A stretch of DNA of 64,000 nt, from assembly GCF_032452875.1 (NCBI RefSeq), contig NC_083878.1:56488878-56552877 (forward strand), read 5' to 3'. Of the stretch, positions 33,386 to 45,099 are shown in pieces. Within the stretch, counting starts at the first letter, position 1. Each line of letters begins with the position of its first letter. The notes below the pieces were generated by a model that searched no databases, was not told the origin of the DNA, and worked only from the letters and a program-made list of their open reading frames with translations. Source of the DNA: Bos javanicus (Eukaryota; Chordata; Mammalia; Artiodactyla; Bovidae). Made by a program: the position numbers and the translations under genes.

Positions 33386-35170
33386 TTATGAATAGAGAAC
33401 AGCAAGGAGAGATAAGAAAGCCTTTGTGAGTGAACAATGCAAAGAAATAGAGGAAAACAATAGAAAGGGGAAGACTAGAGACCTTTTCAAGAAAACTGGA
33501 GATATAAAGACAACATTTCATGCAAGGATGGGCACAATATAGGACAGAAATGGTAAAGACCTAACAGAAGCAATAGAGATTAAGAAGAAATAGCAAGAAT
33601 GCACAGAACTATAGAAAAAAGGTCTTAATGATCCAGGTAACCATGGTGATGTGGTCACTCACCTAGAGCCAGACATCCTGGAGTATGAAGTCAAGTGGGA
33701 TTTAGGAAGCATTACTACAAGCAAAGCTATTGGAGGTAGTGGAATTCCAGTTGGGCTATTTAAAATACTAAAACATGATGCTGTTAAAGTGCCACCTTCA
33801 ATATATTGGCAAATTTGGAAAACTCATCAGTGGCCAGAGAACTGGAAAAGGTCAGTTTTCATTCCAATCCCAAAGAAGAGCATTGCCAAAGAATGTTCAA
33901 ACTACTGCACAATTATTTTTATTTTACATGTTAGTAAGGTAATGCTCAAAATCCTTCAAGCTAGGCTGGGCTGCAATAGCACCTGAACTGAGAGCTTCCA
34001 GATGTACAAGTGGGGTTTAGAGTAGGCAGAGGAACCAGAGATCAAATTGCCAACATCCACTGAATCATAGAAAAGGCAAAGAAATATCAAAATCTACTTC
34101 TGCTTCATTGACTGTGCTCAAGATTTTGACTGTATGGATCACAACAAACTGTGGAATATTCTTGAAGAGACAGGAACACCAGACCACCTTATCTGCCTCC
34201 TGAGAAATCTGTACACAGGACAAGAAGCAACCCTTAGAACTGGACATGGAACAACAGACTAGTTTGAAATTGGGAAAGGAGTACATCAAGGCTGTCTATT
34301 GTCATCCTGCTTACTTAATGTATATGCAGAGTACATCAGGTGAAATACTGGGCTGGATGACTCACAAGGTAGAATCAAGATTGCAGGGAGAAATACCAGC
34401 AACCTCAGATATGCAGATGATACCACTTTAATGGCAGAAAATGAAGAGGAACTACATAGCCTCTTGATGAGGGTCAAAGGGGAGAGTGAGAAAGCTGGAA
34501 TAAATTCAACATTCAGAAAACTAAGATCATGGCATCCAGTTGCATCACTTCATGCCAAATAGATGGGGATAAAGTGGAAACAGTGACAAATTTTATTTTC
34601 TTGGACTCCACAATCACTGTGGACAGTGACTGCAGCCATGAAATTAAAAGAAAAGCTATGGTAAACCTATACAGCATATTTAAAGGAAGAGACATCACTT
34701 TGCCAACAAAGATTCATGCTGTCAAAACTTTGATTTTTCCAATAGTCATGTACAGAATTGAGAGTTGGACCATAAAAAAGGTTGAGTGTCAAAGAATTAA
34801 TTCTTTCAAATTGTGGTGCTGAAAAAGACTCTTGAGAGTCCCTTGGACTGTAAGGAGATCAAAACTCAAACAAAGGGAATTAACCTTGAATATCCATTGG
34901 AAGAACTAATGTTGAAGTTGAAGCTCCAATACTTTGACCACCTGATGCAAAGAGCTAACTCATTGGAAAAGACCCTGGGGCTGGGTAAGATTGAGGGCAG
35001 GAGGGGAAGGGGGTGACACAAGATGAGATGATTGGATAGCATCACTGACTCAATGGATATGAGTTTGAGCACACTCTTGGAGATAATGAAGGACAAGAAA
35101 CCCTGGCAAGCTGCAGTCCATGGAGTTATGTAGAATTGGACATGTCTTAGCAACTGAACAACAACAACAT
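33386..35170 (+). mobile_element. BovB LINE, older copy
   Basis: 1.8 kb of plus-strand BovB from the inter-domain region through RT (33651-33986 frame with TSKAIGGSGIPVGLF; LRYADDTTLMAEN region split near 34400) to the 3' tail AACTGAACAACAACAACA. More diverged than the copies at 27 and 58 kb. Confidence 0.87.
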
Positions 35171-35316
35171 AACAGTAAAATAGAGAAAACCCGTTAAGAA
35201 TAAAAATTCAAACTCAAGTTACATTCAGTGATATTGACAAATAGGGTCCCTCAGTTCCCTTAACTTTTTTCCAACTATTATTTGTATTTACTATTTGTAT
35301 TTACTACTACTATCAT

Positions 35317-35528
35317 GGATTTCCCTGGTGGCTCATTGTTAAACAATCTTCCTGTCAATGCTGGAGTTGCATGTTTGATCTCTGGGTCAGGAAGATCCTC
35401 TGGAGAAGGAAACGACAACGTACTAAAGGTTTGTTGCCATGGAAATCCCATGACATAGTAGCCTGGTAAACTACAGTCCAAGGTGTTGCAAAGAGTTGGA
35501 CACGACTGAGTGACTAAATAACAATAAA
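35317..35528 (+). mobile_element. Bov-tA SINE
   Basis: tRNA head GATTTCCCTGGTGGCTCA then a worn Bov-A monomer ending in ACTGAGTGACTAAATAACAA. Confidence 0.83.
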
Positions 35529-35813
35529 TTGCTATCATATTTATTCAGATTATCTACTGAAATCTATGTAAAGTCAAGGACAGAGGCACCAACAGAGGCT
35601 GAGGATCCTATTGGGATGTGCTGATCCTCCTGAAGAAGATGTTTGAACCGGTTCATTCTTTCCCAGTGGCTGGCAGAAATTCAAATTACAATAGGCTAAA
35701 TACATATTTCTTGAAGCAAATGAGGATTAGACAAATACCATGAGAATAGTGAACACAACAGCTAGCAGGATAATTCCTGGATAAGTATAGGGTAGTCCAA
35801 GTTCCTCTAGCAG

Positions 35814-35929
35814 TTCTCTACCATTAAAAAAAAAAAAAAAGAAAGAAGAAGAAATTACTAAAATTGCCTTAATTTACTTTGACCCTCATGATTCATCTCC
35901 TGGGACTGGGCATACCTTCTTCCAAGCCA
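35814..35929 (+). repeat. left arm of spaced inverted duplication
   Basis: Matches the reverse complement of 37497-37599: TTCTCTACCAT, an A-run, then about 80 bases to TTCCAAGCCA with only about three mismatches. The left copy has extra GAAAGAAGAAG after its A-run. Confidence 0.85.
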
Positions 35930-36185
35930 GATAGCTTCCAAGCTAGAAGCAGATATGGTGCCTGAGGAAATATGCAAGGGAATTTAGATTAGGAAACAAG
36001 CCAAGATCAGAACCAAGGGTTGAGACAGTCCATTTGCTGCAGTAACTTCTTTTGGGGTGAGTTCCTGGCCCCCTTCTCTAAAAACTAGGTCATATCCACA
36101 GTTCCTATTTAAGAGGTGAATGCAGCTCCCACAATGATCCCAAAGGACTTAAATTCTTTGCCCCAGTTAATTGGATGCTAGTGTT

Positions 36186-36750
36186 GCAGGAAAGAGCCAA
36201 TTTTGACTCCATGTTGGATCTGTTTCTTTGACTTTAACCTTTGTTTTTCATTGCTTTTGCTATTCTGCCTCAGGTAATCCTGCCCTGTCTCTCTGAGGTT
36301 GACCATCCCAGAAGATATTTGCAATGGTCTTTACTTCTTCAACTCTTGCCCTTCTCAAGTCTGCAAAAGCACCTGACATTCAGATACAGATAAGATTGTT
36401 ATTTTGAGACATTAGTCTGCCATCTTATTGGTCAGCCAGCTTTCCAAATAGAGTCATATTCCTGGGCTTAACACTTTGTCTCTTGGTTAATTGACCTATC
36501 ATGTGGCAAGCAGAAAAAGCTTGGATTTATAACAGGAGAACACTATTCAGATATTCTCCTGAAAATGAATTTGTTTACTAAGAATATATTCAATCTTTTG
36601 AGTCCATGAAGTGAAAAGTATAGTAGAACTCTAATTATTATGTTGGATCACTCTTTCTGTACCCCAAAGGCAAGGAAATTGATGGGCTGAAAAAATATGA
36701 ATAAAACCCAGTGAAATAAAGAGAAAAGGAAGAAGAGTGTACCCTCACAG
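36186..36750 (+). repeat. LTR-like sequence
   Basis: Begins TGTTGCAGGAAAG, has TGTTGGATCTGTTTCTTTGA and two AATAAA motifs near 36700-36720, and looks like a ruminant ERV LTR. I could not find the 3' boundary or a target duplication. Confidence 0.35.
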
Positions 36751-37496
36751 TCTGAATGTGTTCTTCCTGTTCCTATTACTTCATGAGATGATATATGTCC
36801 TAATCTTGGGTGTACTGAGATAATTCTTTGTCTTTCCTAAAACATTCCCTCATGCTTGAGTGAATTGCAATGCATGTCAGTACCTTATATGCAGATAATT
36901 TAAACTAAGTCAGCATGAAAGAAGTCTGTGTCCTGTCTCAGTCAAGGCACCTTTGAATTCTCAACAACCCAGTAGGAGGAGGGAGAAGAAGACAGTTTAG
37001 GGATCTCAGGCATTGAATATCATACAAAGTTTCTCATACAAATTTTGTGCACTGGGGGCTCAGACAGAAATTGAAGGATATTATATTCCCCTTAAATTGA
37101 GTTGGACTTGTTTCTAGAGAGAGAAAATGAGAGATTATAAATATTAAGGGAAAGGGCCATTTTTATTAACTGGGTCAGAAGAAGTCAAGCTCTGGACAGC
37201 CTGAAAGACACAAAATTTTAGAGGGCTCAATGGGACAAAATAGATATAGGGGAAGGAAAGATGGATGCTTCCCTAACTCTGTTCTAGACTTCCAGATGAA
37301 GAGCTTCATGACAGTTTACTAGGGAAAGAAAACTTAATACATAAATCAAGACACAAACTGGTCAGTAATAAAGACTATTAATTTAGCAGAATATCCTCTG
37401 TGATCAGTATCTCAAGATAAGCATGGCTGTAGGTACAGTAGAAAATGCTGATTGATAGCAGATATTCATTTGAAACTCTGCTTATAAATTCCAATT

Positions 37497-37599
37497 TGGC
37501 TTGGAAGAAGGTATGCTCAGTCCCAGGAGATGAATCATGAGGATCAAAGTAAATTAAGGCAATTTTAGTAACTTTTTTTTTTTTTTTTATGGTAGAGAA
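37497..37599 (-). repeat. right arm of spaced inverted duplication
   Basis: Reverse-complement partner of 35814-35929, about 1.57 kb away. Both end at the same bases on both sides, so the duplicated unit is well defined. Confidence 0.85.
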
Positions 37600-38032
37600 C
37601 TCCAACCTAACATTGGCCAGTAGGATACAACATTGTATTGACTAAGGGCTTGTGAGAAAAATGTTTCTCCACAGTAAGAAAAAATGTATAAGAAAGGAGC
37701 CTTTTTGTTCCTCCTGCTCTTTCTTTAATGCATTGGAAATTGTCAGACAACCTCTAGGCTGCTGTGGTTATTTTGAAGGAAAGGCCAAGATCATCATGGA
37801 GACCTCTGCCTAGAGTCCTGACAACTGTGTGCTTCTGAAGGTGAAATTTGAAACAGTCTACCTCCAGAATACTTAAATGAATCAATAATCTCTGTATTAT
37901 TTAAGCTGTTTATAGTATCATAATGTGTTCAGTAGGTGGAAGGAAGCCAGAACATTTCCACTGGAGGGAAGGAAAGTACTAGGAAAAACAAAATCATATA
38001 CTAAGTCAAAATAGAAGAAGGTGCTGGGAATG

Positions 38033-38150
38033 AATGGACATGAGTTTGAGCAAACTCAGAGATACTGAAGGACAGGGAAGCATGGTGTGCTACAGTCCAT
38101 GGGGTCACAAAGAGTTGGAAATGACAGTGACTGAACAACAGCAACAATAT
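38033..38150 (+). mobile_element. BovB/Bov-A 3' fragment
   Basis: GAATGGACATGAGTTTGAGC through the 3' end ACTGAACAACAGCAACAA. Confidence 0.8.
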
Positions 38151-38416
38151 AAAACTGAGTTCAGTAGGAAATAAAAGATCAGAGTCAACAATGATTTGTA
38201 TAAGCAAATGAAGGAGATTAGGAAATACTGGCATTTGAATTTCTGTAGTCAACATTATGCTGGGTGTGGTTGGTGATTCTTGAAGGCACAGTTGTGTTGC
38301 TGCTCATTTCAAAGACATGCTGCTTTGAATCTAGTATATAACCTTCTGGTGGAGTCCTAAATCTGTTTTGGTCAAAAAATAAATAACTTTAGAGTCTTTT
38401 TGTGGTATAGTCTGGT

Positions 38417-38888
38417 ATAGTATAGTTCAGTTCAGTTGCTCAGTCATGTCCAACTCTTTGCGACCCCATGAATCGCAGCACGCCAGGCCTCCCTGTCCAT
38501 CACCAACTCCTGGACTTCACTCAGACTCTGTGCATCGAGTCAGTGATGCCATCCAGCCATCTCATCCTCTGTCGTCCCCTTCTCCTCTGCCTCCAATCCC
38601 TCCCAGCATCAGGGTCTTTTCCAGTGAATCAACTCTTAGCATGAGGTGGCCAAAGTACTGGAGTTTCAGCTTTAGCATCATTCCTTCCAAAGAGCACCCA
38701 GGACTGATATCCTTTAGAGTGGACTGGTTGGATCTCCTTGCAGTCCAAGGGACTCTCAAGAGTCTCCAACACCACAGTTCAAAAGCATCAATTCTTTGGC
38801 CCTCAGCCTTCTTCACAGTCCAACTCTCACATCCATACGTGACCACTGGAAAAACCATAGCCTTGACTAGACGGACCCTTGTTGGCAA
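38417..38888 (-). mobile_element. BovB 3' fragment with short target duplication
   Basis: Reversed tail AGTTCAGTTCAGTTGCTC at the left, truncated at GTTGGCAA on the right. AGTCTGGT occurs at 38409-38416 and 38889-38896. Confidence 0.87.
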
Positions 38889-39044
38889 AGTCTGGTGGGA
38901 CTAGACAAATCACTCAGTTGAAAACCTCCTGAAAAAAAAAAAAAAAGAAAAAAGAAAACCTCCTGGGCTTGAATATCACCTTAATGTTTAGCATTTTTCC
39001 CAAACAATTTATGTCATACATTATAGAGATTTAGTGCTAAGAGA

Positions 39045-39375
39045 GGACTTCACTGGTAGTTCAGCTGGTAAAGAATATCCCTGACATACAGGAGATCCTG
39101 GTTCAATTCCTGGGTCAGGAAGATCCCCTGGAGAAAGGATAGGCTACCCACTCCAGTGTTCTTTGGTCTCCCTAGTGGCTCAGATGGTAAAGAATCCACT
39201 TGTAATGTGGGAGACCTGGGTTCCATCCCTGTGTTGGAAAGATCCCCTGAAGAAAGGTATGACAACCCACTCCAGTATTCTTGCCTTGAGAAGCCCCATG
39301 GCCAGAGGAGTCTGGCAGGCTACAGTCCATGGGGTTGCAAAGAATTGGACACAACTAAGAGACTAAGCACAGCAC
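39045..39375 (+). mobile_element. Bov-tA dimer
   Basis: Two tRNA heads in a row (CACTGGTAGTTCAGCTGG and CTAGTGGCTCAGATGGTA) followed by one Bov-A monomer ending TAAGCACAGCAC. Confidence 0.82.
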
Positions 39376-40242
39376 AATGCTGAGAGTTTCCTTATAAATC
39401 ATTTAAGCCAATTGGGAAAGCACACTAAACACTAAATCTGGAAGAGAGTGCAAGGTTCTGGTTCAGAGCAAAGATTTGGGGTATATTGGAAAACAATAAT
39501 GAAATATTAACAAAGCTGGAATGAGAAAAACTTGGATGGGAGGAGGTGGCTTCAGTAACTGCTGTTTACAAAACTTCCTGAGATGGAACAGATATTGGGA
39601 GGTAGTCTCTCTTAAAGAATGATGGGCAGCATAGACACATAGTTAGGAAGAGGTATAGCAGAAATCAAAATCTGGTTTACCAATTTCATGTTCACTTCCT
39701 TTTCCACTTTATATCCACTGCTGAGTTAAAGCTCTAGCAAAGGATAATAATAGTGATACACAGGTGAATTGAAAAATCAGAACAATCTCTGGAAAGACCC
39801 CAGGGCTTCCCACATCAACATATTGATGTGCTCAAAATCCCACAAATTTAATTACCTTGACAAATTTAATTACCTTGAAGCTAAAAGTTATGGGTTTCTA
39901 GAAATATTTAAGACTTTCAGCATTCCTGTCAAGACAGTGCTGAGAATGATCACTCTAAATAGTCAAATAGACCGTATTTTCTTGGAGGAGTACTACTTCT
40001 CTTTAAGTCACTACATCCATATTCTAGAGTGTTTCTTCCATTCTTGATTTTCTGGTAATGAAATCACAGCAAGGATAACTAAATACAGGGAAAATTTTAC
40101 CTGTGATATCTAAATCTTCCTTTTTGTCTTCTGGCTCTCCCATGGGTATGTTGGAAATTTCACAATTAACCCTCAAATGGTGTGCTTTATTAATCAAGAC
40201 AACAGTAAATTTTACTTACTAGAATAGATGACTCTATAGCTT

Positions 40243-40560
40243 TCAGATCAGATCAGATCAGTCGCTCAGTCGTGTCTGACTCTTTGTGACCCCATGAATC
40301 GCAGCACGCCAGGCCTCCCTGTCCATCACCAACTCCTGGAGTTCACTCAGACTCATGTCCATCGAGTCAGTGATGCCATCCAGCCATCTCATCCTCTGTC
40401 GTCCCCTTCTCCTTCTGCCCCCAATCCCTCCCAGCATCAGAGTCTTTTCCAATGAGTCAACTCTTCGCATGAGGTGGCCAAAGTACTGGAGTTTCAGCTT
40501 TAGCATCATTCCTTCCAAAGAAATCCCAGGGCTGATCTCCTTTAGAATGGACTGGTTGGT
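40243..40560 (-). mobile_element. BovB 3' fragment
   Basis: Starts with the reversed tail AGATCAGATCAGATCAG and is truncated near GGACTGGTTGG. Confidence 0.87.
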
Positions 40561-40667
40561 TTTAGGGTACTTTAATCTAAATGGTATCTTTCCCCACAAG
40601 AATTCCAGAATTCCATTTCCCATATGTAATTACTACTATTTACTTCTTCTCAAATAATAATTTCCCT

Positions 40668-40785
40668 TTTTGGGGCCACACCACACAGCTTGTCGAATTT
40701 TACTTACCCTTCTTGGGATTGAACCTGGGCCCTCAGCAATGAGAGCATGGACTCTCAACCACTGCACTTCCAGGGAATTCCCTCA
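40668..40785 (-). mobile_element. CHR/tRNA-Glu SINE fragment
   Basis: GGGATTGAACCTGGGCCCTC followed by AACCACTGCACTTCCAGGGA, the reversed tRNA-like head of a cetartiodactyl SINE. Confidence 0.7.
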
Positions 40786-41940
40786 AATAATTATTTTAAT
40801 GTAGCAATATTATGTTTCAAATAATCCTAACAATCATCATTTCCATGATAAATGGATCATTTGAGTTTTAATTTTGCCTAGCTCTCATGATAGTTATGGC
40901 TTTTCTTGCACATATTTCTGAAGTAATTCCTTTTCTTTCTTTTTTTTAATTTAACAAAAGAATCCCTTGGCTCTCCTATCCTTCCTATTAGATTATTTGT
41001 GGGTCCTATTCAATTTTGGAGTCTCAGGACATGAATCAATTACACCCTTGATTGCACTGACCTCTTTGCAAAGCTCCACTGGCACACAAACTAGCTATAA
41101 AGATCACACAAGGGTCAGGGCCTATATAGAGAATTCCTATAATGTTCCCCTAGATTGGCCAATCTGAACCTCAATCACAGGTCGTGTATCTCAGAGTTAC
41201 CAAAGCTGGCAGCTCAAACATAAACCTGACTAATGAAGTTTTCTTAGTGTTCTCATATAGCACTGATCACCTGACTAGAGTGTAATAGAAATGACTTTTC
41301 ATCAGTAGCCCAGTGATAGTCTTGGAAGGCAATTGTCAGCAGCCCAGCAGACTGAGCATCTTGATGGAGCAGAGATCTAACTTATATGCAGTGTGGGATC
41401 AGATCTACAATTTCACCCAGACCTTCCTCTGATCATTCCTTCACCCTCTCTCATTCTTCCTTTAGCTCTGCAGCCTGTGACTATAGAACTCCTAGGTTTG
41501 AAATTCCTTCATTGCCTCTTATTATATCAAATTATCACTATCCACTGGGGAACTCCATCTCTCAGAATACCAGGAAGGTTTATGCCTCTCATTTCACTTA
41601 AGATTTTGGCTCATCTATTGACTTATGAGATGATTCTGAAGTTTCTTTAAAATGAACTGTCATGTAGAAGAGGCAATGCCGAACCTCTGTTCTCTTACTT
41701 ACAGTATCTTCTTGCCCTCACTTATCTGTGATACTTATAGTTCCCATACACATCTCCACTTAATAATCCAATATTTATTTATTTCCACTACACAGTTAGA
41801 AAAAATACATGTGTATGCCTAGAAGAGTGAGCACTTGAGACATCAACCAGAAGAACTATTCCAGTAGATGTGCCCCTTAAACAAAACTTGTTTTGTGCCA
41901 CAGAGGCTAATCATGGAAAAGTCAGTGGGAAGAACAAACT
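40786..41940. other. upstream flank of REG3 gene, no gene seen
   Basis: Single-copy-looking DNA between the SINE and the REG3 promoter. Short open frames (for example 41393-41650) lack motifs or splice context. Confidence 0.5.
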
Positions 41941-41947
41941 TCACCTC

Positions 41948-41956
41948 TTCCAGGAA
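41948..41956. promoter_or_regulatory. STAT-type site, distal
   Basis: TTCCAGGAA fits the TTCN3GAA palindrome bound by STAT3 and related factors. It lies about 190 bases upstream of the inferred transcription start of the REG3 gene. REG3 genes are known to be induced by IL-6/IL-22 signalling through STAT3. Confidence 0.5.
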
Positions 41957-42011
41957 AAAGTGCTAATATGATAAAGAGGAAGAGGCAGTATTTGTGGCAA
42001 CTCCAAAGCTT

Positions 42012-42020
42012 TTCTGGGAA
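42012..42020. promoter_or_regulatory. STAT-type site, proximal
   Basis: TTCTGGGAA, a second TTCN3GAA palindrome 64 bases from the first and about 93 bases upstream of the TATA box. Confidence 0.55.
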
Positions 42021-42112
42021 GAGACTCCTCCCCATGGCAGGAATGACCTTGAATCCCTGTCCTGGCTCCTCTTTCCTGTTATTCATTTCAGTGCCCCTCC
42101 CTCAAATTCTCT

Positions 42113-42120
42113 TATAAAAG
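42113..42120 (+). promoter_or_regulatory. REG3 TATA box
   Basis: TATAAAAG, followed about 30 bases later by the inferred start of exon 1 (near 42145). Confidence 0.75.
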
Positions 42121-42144
42121 CCCAGTCATTTCTGCCCTGATGAG

Positions 42145-42189
42145 CCAGTGCAGATCCCTGCAAGACAGTTAAGTGGGAGCTGAGACAAG
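42145..42189 (+). other. REG3 exon 1 (non-coding)
   Basis: Inferred from the TATA position and the donor CAAG/GTGAGA at 42189/42190. REG genes typically have a short untranslated first exon. The exact 5' end is not provable from sequence. The intron ends at one of two nearby AGs, 42441-42442 or 42449-42450. Confidence 0.6.
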
Positions 42190-42474
42190 GTGAGACCCGT
42201 GATGGGGGGAAAGTGTACAAAGACCCTTATCTTCAGAGAACAAGGGAGCTCTGAGACCAGGGGAAACCAGACTTGGGAGACCTCAGGTACATTAGGATGT
42301 GTAGATTTTCTAATTCTTTCCAGCATCATGGAAAGGGAGGTATGCTACCAAGATGGAGTTATTCCTAGGGGACTAGATGGAGGAAAGACAAGAGGTACAA
42401 CAGGGGGTCTCTCACACCCTCTCTCTGACCATCCTCCCTTAGTTCTCTAGCTGCCTCCACACCACACAGACACA

Positions 42475-44882
42475 ATGCTGCCTTCCCTGGGCCTCCCCAG
42501 ACTGTCCTGGATGCTGCTCTCCTGCCTGATGCTACTGTCTCAGGTCCAAGGTGAGATTTCTCTGCCTTTAGCTCTGGGTTCCCAGTGTCTACTCAGGGCC
42601 AAGACAAGGAGGAAAGCTCCTGTGCCTCCCCTGGTAATGGGATATCCCCACACAACATAACTGCCTGGATTCCTGAGTCATCACTCCTTTCTTCAGGGTA
42701 CCTAGTGGTAGGAGGCACCCCAGTGGTTCAATAACAGTGGAATGAGATGATTTTCATTTTCTCAGTACTGTCTAATTTATGTGAGTTGATTAAGGAGGAA
42801 AAGCAGAGATAAGAGTAGAAGAATGATGAGGATCCAGTGTAGGAACAAACAGTCCAGAGGAGGAAAAGAGTGTTTGAATTAGGCAGATGCATAAAAAGAA
42901 AACACACCACCTCCCAACTAGTACATCTAATTCATAATTTAAGAAAGATAAATTCTTGTAATGTTGGCAATGGCGAGAGAAACTTAGGAGTTTGGTATCA
43001 CTGCCCCAAGCACTGGTCTCATAGATATTCTCCAAGGTTACCTCTGTACTTTAATCCTTTATCTCCATTTTACCTCATCCTTCTCTCTTATTTCTTCTTC
43101 TTCAGGGGAAGATTCCCAGCGCTCTGAAAGGATCAGCTGTCCCAGAGGTTCCATAGCCTATGGGTCCTCCTGCTATGTCTTGTATAAAGTAGCCAGAAGC
43201 TGGATGAGTGCAAATGTAAGTTCCAGGGTTTGCAGTTAATAGAGATAAGGAGAAGCAAATCAGAGACAGGATTGTGGGGTATGGGGATCCTCAAGAGCTT
43301 ACTTAGATTGAGAATAAAAGTTCATGTTTGCAAACACATCCCTTTTTGGCCCTGCCCTTCCCCTAGTGGTGTCTCAAGCTCCTCCTGTGTCTCTCTCTTC
43401 CCCACACAGATTGCCTGCCAGAGGAGACACTCGGGACACCTTGCATCTGTGCTCAGTGGGACTGAGGGATCCTTCCTGGCCTCCTTGGTTAGGAACAACT
43501 TGAATACCCAATCAGATGTCTGGATTGGGCTCCATGACCCCACAGAGGTACATTTATTTCTTTATAATTTGTTACTTCCAAAGATGCTATGGCCACTCAG
43601 CTTCCCTCCCTCCTCCACCCGCTCCTGTCATCCCCATCCCATTTGCCAGCCCAGAAAATACCCAAGAGATCCCTGGAACTCAGGTAATAACTGGGGAAAG
43701 TGAGGGCCTTGAGGGAAGCTGAAGAGCTGAGTTCTGTGCCAGTTCCTAGACGCCTGCTAAAGTTAATCTGCCTCTTATCAAGCTTTTACACAATTCACAT
43801 AAGCATGATTTGTAATTCTCTATGCTTCCCTGAGTCTGAATATGCTGTGCTTAGCAAGTCCTAAATCAAGATTTAGGATAGATGCATTTTTCTTTCTTTC
43901 TTTTTTTTTTTTTTTTAATGGGCTTCCCTGGTGGTTCAGCTGGTAAAGAATCTGCCTGCAATGCAGGAGACCTGGATTCGATCCCTGGGATTGGAAGATC
44001 CCCTGAAGAAGGGAACGGATACCCACTCCAGTATTCTGGCCTGGAGAACCCCATGGACTGTGTAGTCCATGGGGTAGCAAAGAGTTGGACAGGACTGAGC
44101 GACTTTCATTCTCACTTTCCTTTTTTATAAAACAGGCATTGTCTTGGAGGTTTACAGGGTAATCACAAATGCATCCCCAAGTGTAGTTCATATAGTGACA
44201 CGTTACTCTGAGGTGTTCTATTGGCCTTTGTGATTATTGGCTGTGGAATTTTCCAAGTAAAACAGGGAGTTAGGGAGAGTTTCCTAGACGAGAGCTGTGG
44301 GGCATGATCTGGAAGAGCAGAGCCAATTTCATGATGCTGTGGAGGGGACCAGGCATTCCAGCAGATGGCATCAGACCAGGAGAATTCTAAAGGCCTTTCT
44401 GTCTCACCCAACTCCATCCTCTGTTCCATAGGGCTCTGAGCCTGATGCTGGTGGATGGGAATGGAGTAGCACTGCTATGTTCAATTATTTTGCCTGGGAG
44501 AGAATTCCTTCCACTGTCTCAGGACTTGATCACTGTGGGATCCTGTCCAGAACATCAGGTAAGAAACAGAGAAGGTCACTTCTACTTAGTCTTTTCCTTT
44601 CATCCCTGATTTCTGGGCTTGATTGTCAGAGAATCCTCCTCTGCTATGAAGTACAGCATTGGTTTGTCTGTTCCCATCCCCTCTCATCTCTCCTTTCTTT
44701 CTATCTTCTTCCCTTCGACTAGGACTTTGGTGAAAGGCCAGAATCTGGGATTCCTCTCCATTGGGTCCTCAAGATGCACCAGACCCATTGACTCAAGTTC
44801 TTTTGTCTCTCTAGGATATCTGAAATGGAAAAATTATAACTGTAATGTGAACTTACCCTATATCTGCCAGTTCAAGGGCTAG
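42475..44882 (+). CDS. REG3: REG3-type secreted C-type lectin (pancreatitis-associated family)
   Basis: Five coding exons, all GT-AG: 42475-42550, 43106-43215, 43410-43547, 44432-44558 and 44815-44882 (phases 1, 0, 0, 1). They encode 172 residues, against 175 in human REG3A; exon sizes 138 and 127 equal the family pattern. Residues 1-26 are a signal peptide (LSWMLLSCLMLLSQVQG). E27-R34 is a short acidic propeptide ending at the trypsin site R34/I35. Residues 35-172 form the lectin domain with all six cysteines (C37-C48, C65-C168, C143-C160) and WIGLHDPTE and GGWEW motifs. REG3 lectins are secreted by gut and pancreas and bind bacterial surface polymers. At the EPN position this protein has E111-P112-D113. 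The propeptide is three residues shorter than usual. Frame and splice sites are intact, so it is probably functional. I cannot tell the A from the G paralogue. Confidence 0.95.
43920..44115 (+). mobile_element. Bov-tA SINE in REG3 intron 4
   Basis: Clean Bov-tA (head GGGCTTCCCTGGTGGTTCAG, monomer ending ACTGAGCGACTTTCATTC) in the 884-bp fourth intron, same orientation as the gene, preceded by a T-rich run at 43891-43917. Confidence 0.9.
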
Positions 44883-45075
44883 ATCAGATGGGAAATCAGC
44901 AGCCTGCATCTTGTTGCAGCTCATCATGGACTTGGAACCAAGTCTGAAGACCCAATTGGAAGGGGATATTTTCCTTACACCCTCACCCTGACCACCTCAT
45001 TCTGCCTTTTCCTCCTCCCCAGCCTCATTTCAGGTTCTTTTGTATGCTTTATAATCTGAGTTTTCATGATACTAT

Positions 45076-45081
45076 AATAAA
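45076..45081 (+). terminator. REG3 polyadenylation signal
   Basis: AATAAA about 195 bases after the stop codon at 44880-44882, followed by a T-rich stretch. It would give a 3' UTR of roughly 210 bases. Confidence 0.8.
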
Positions 45082-45099
45082 AAAAAAATTTGTTTTAGC

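Noticed and set aside
43230..43703. 157-codon plus-strand frame over REG3 exon 4
   Set aside because: A read-through of introns 3 and 4 around exon 4; splice sites and homology define the true exon as 43,410-43,547.
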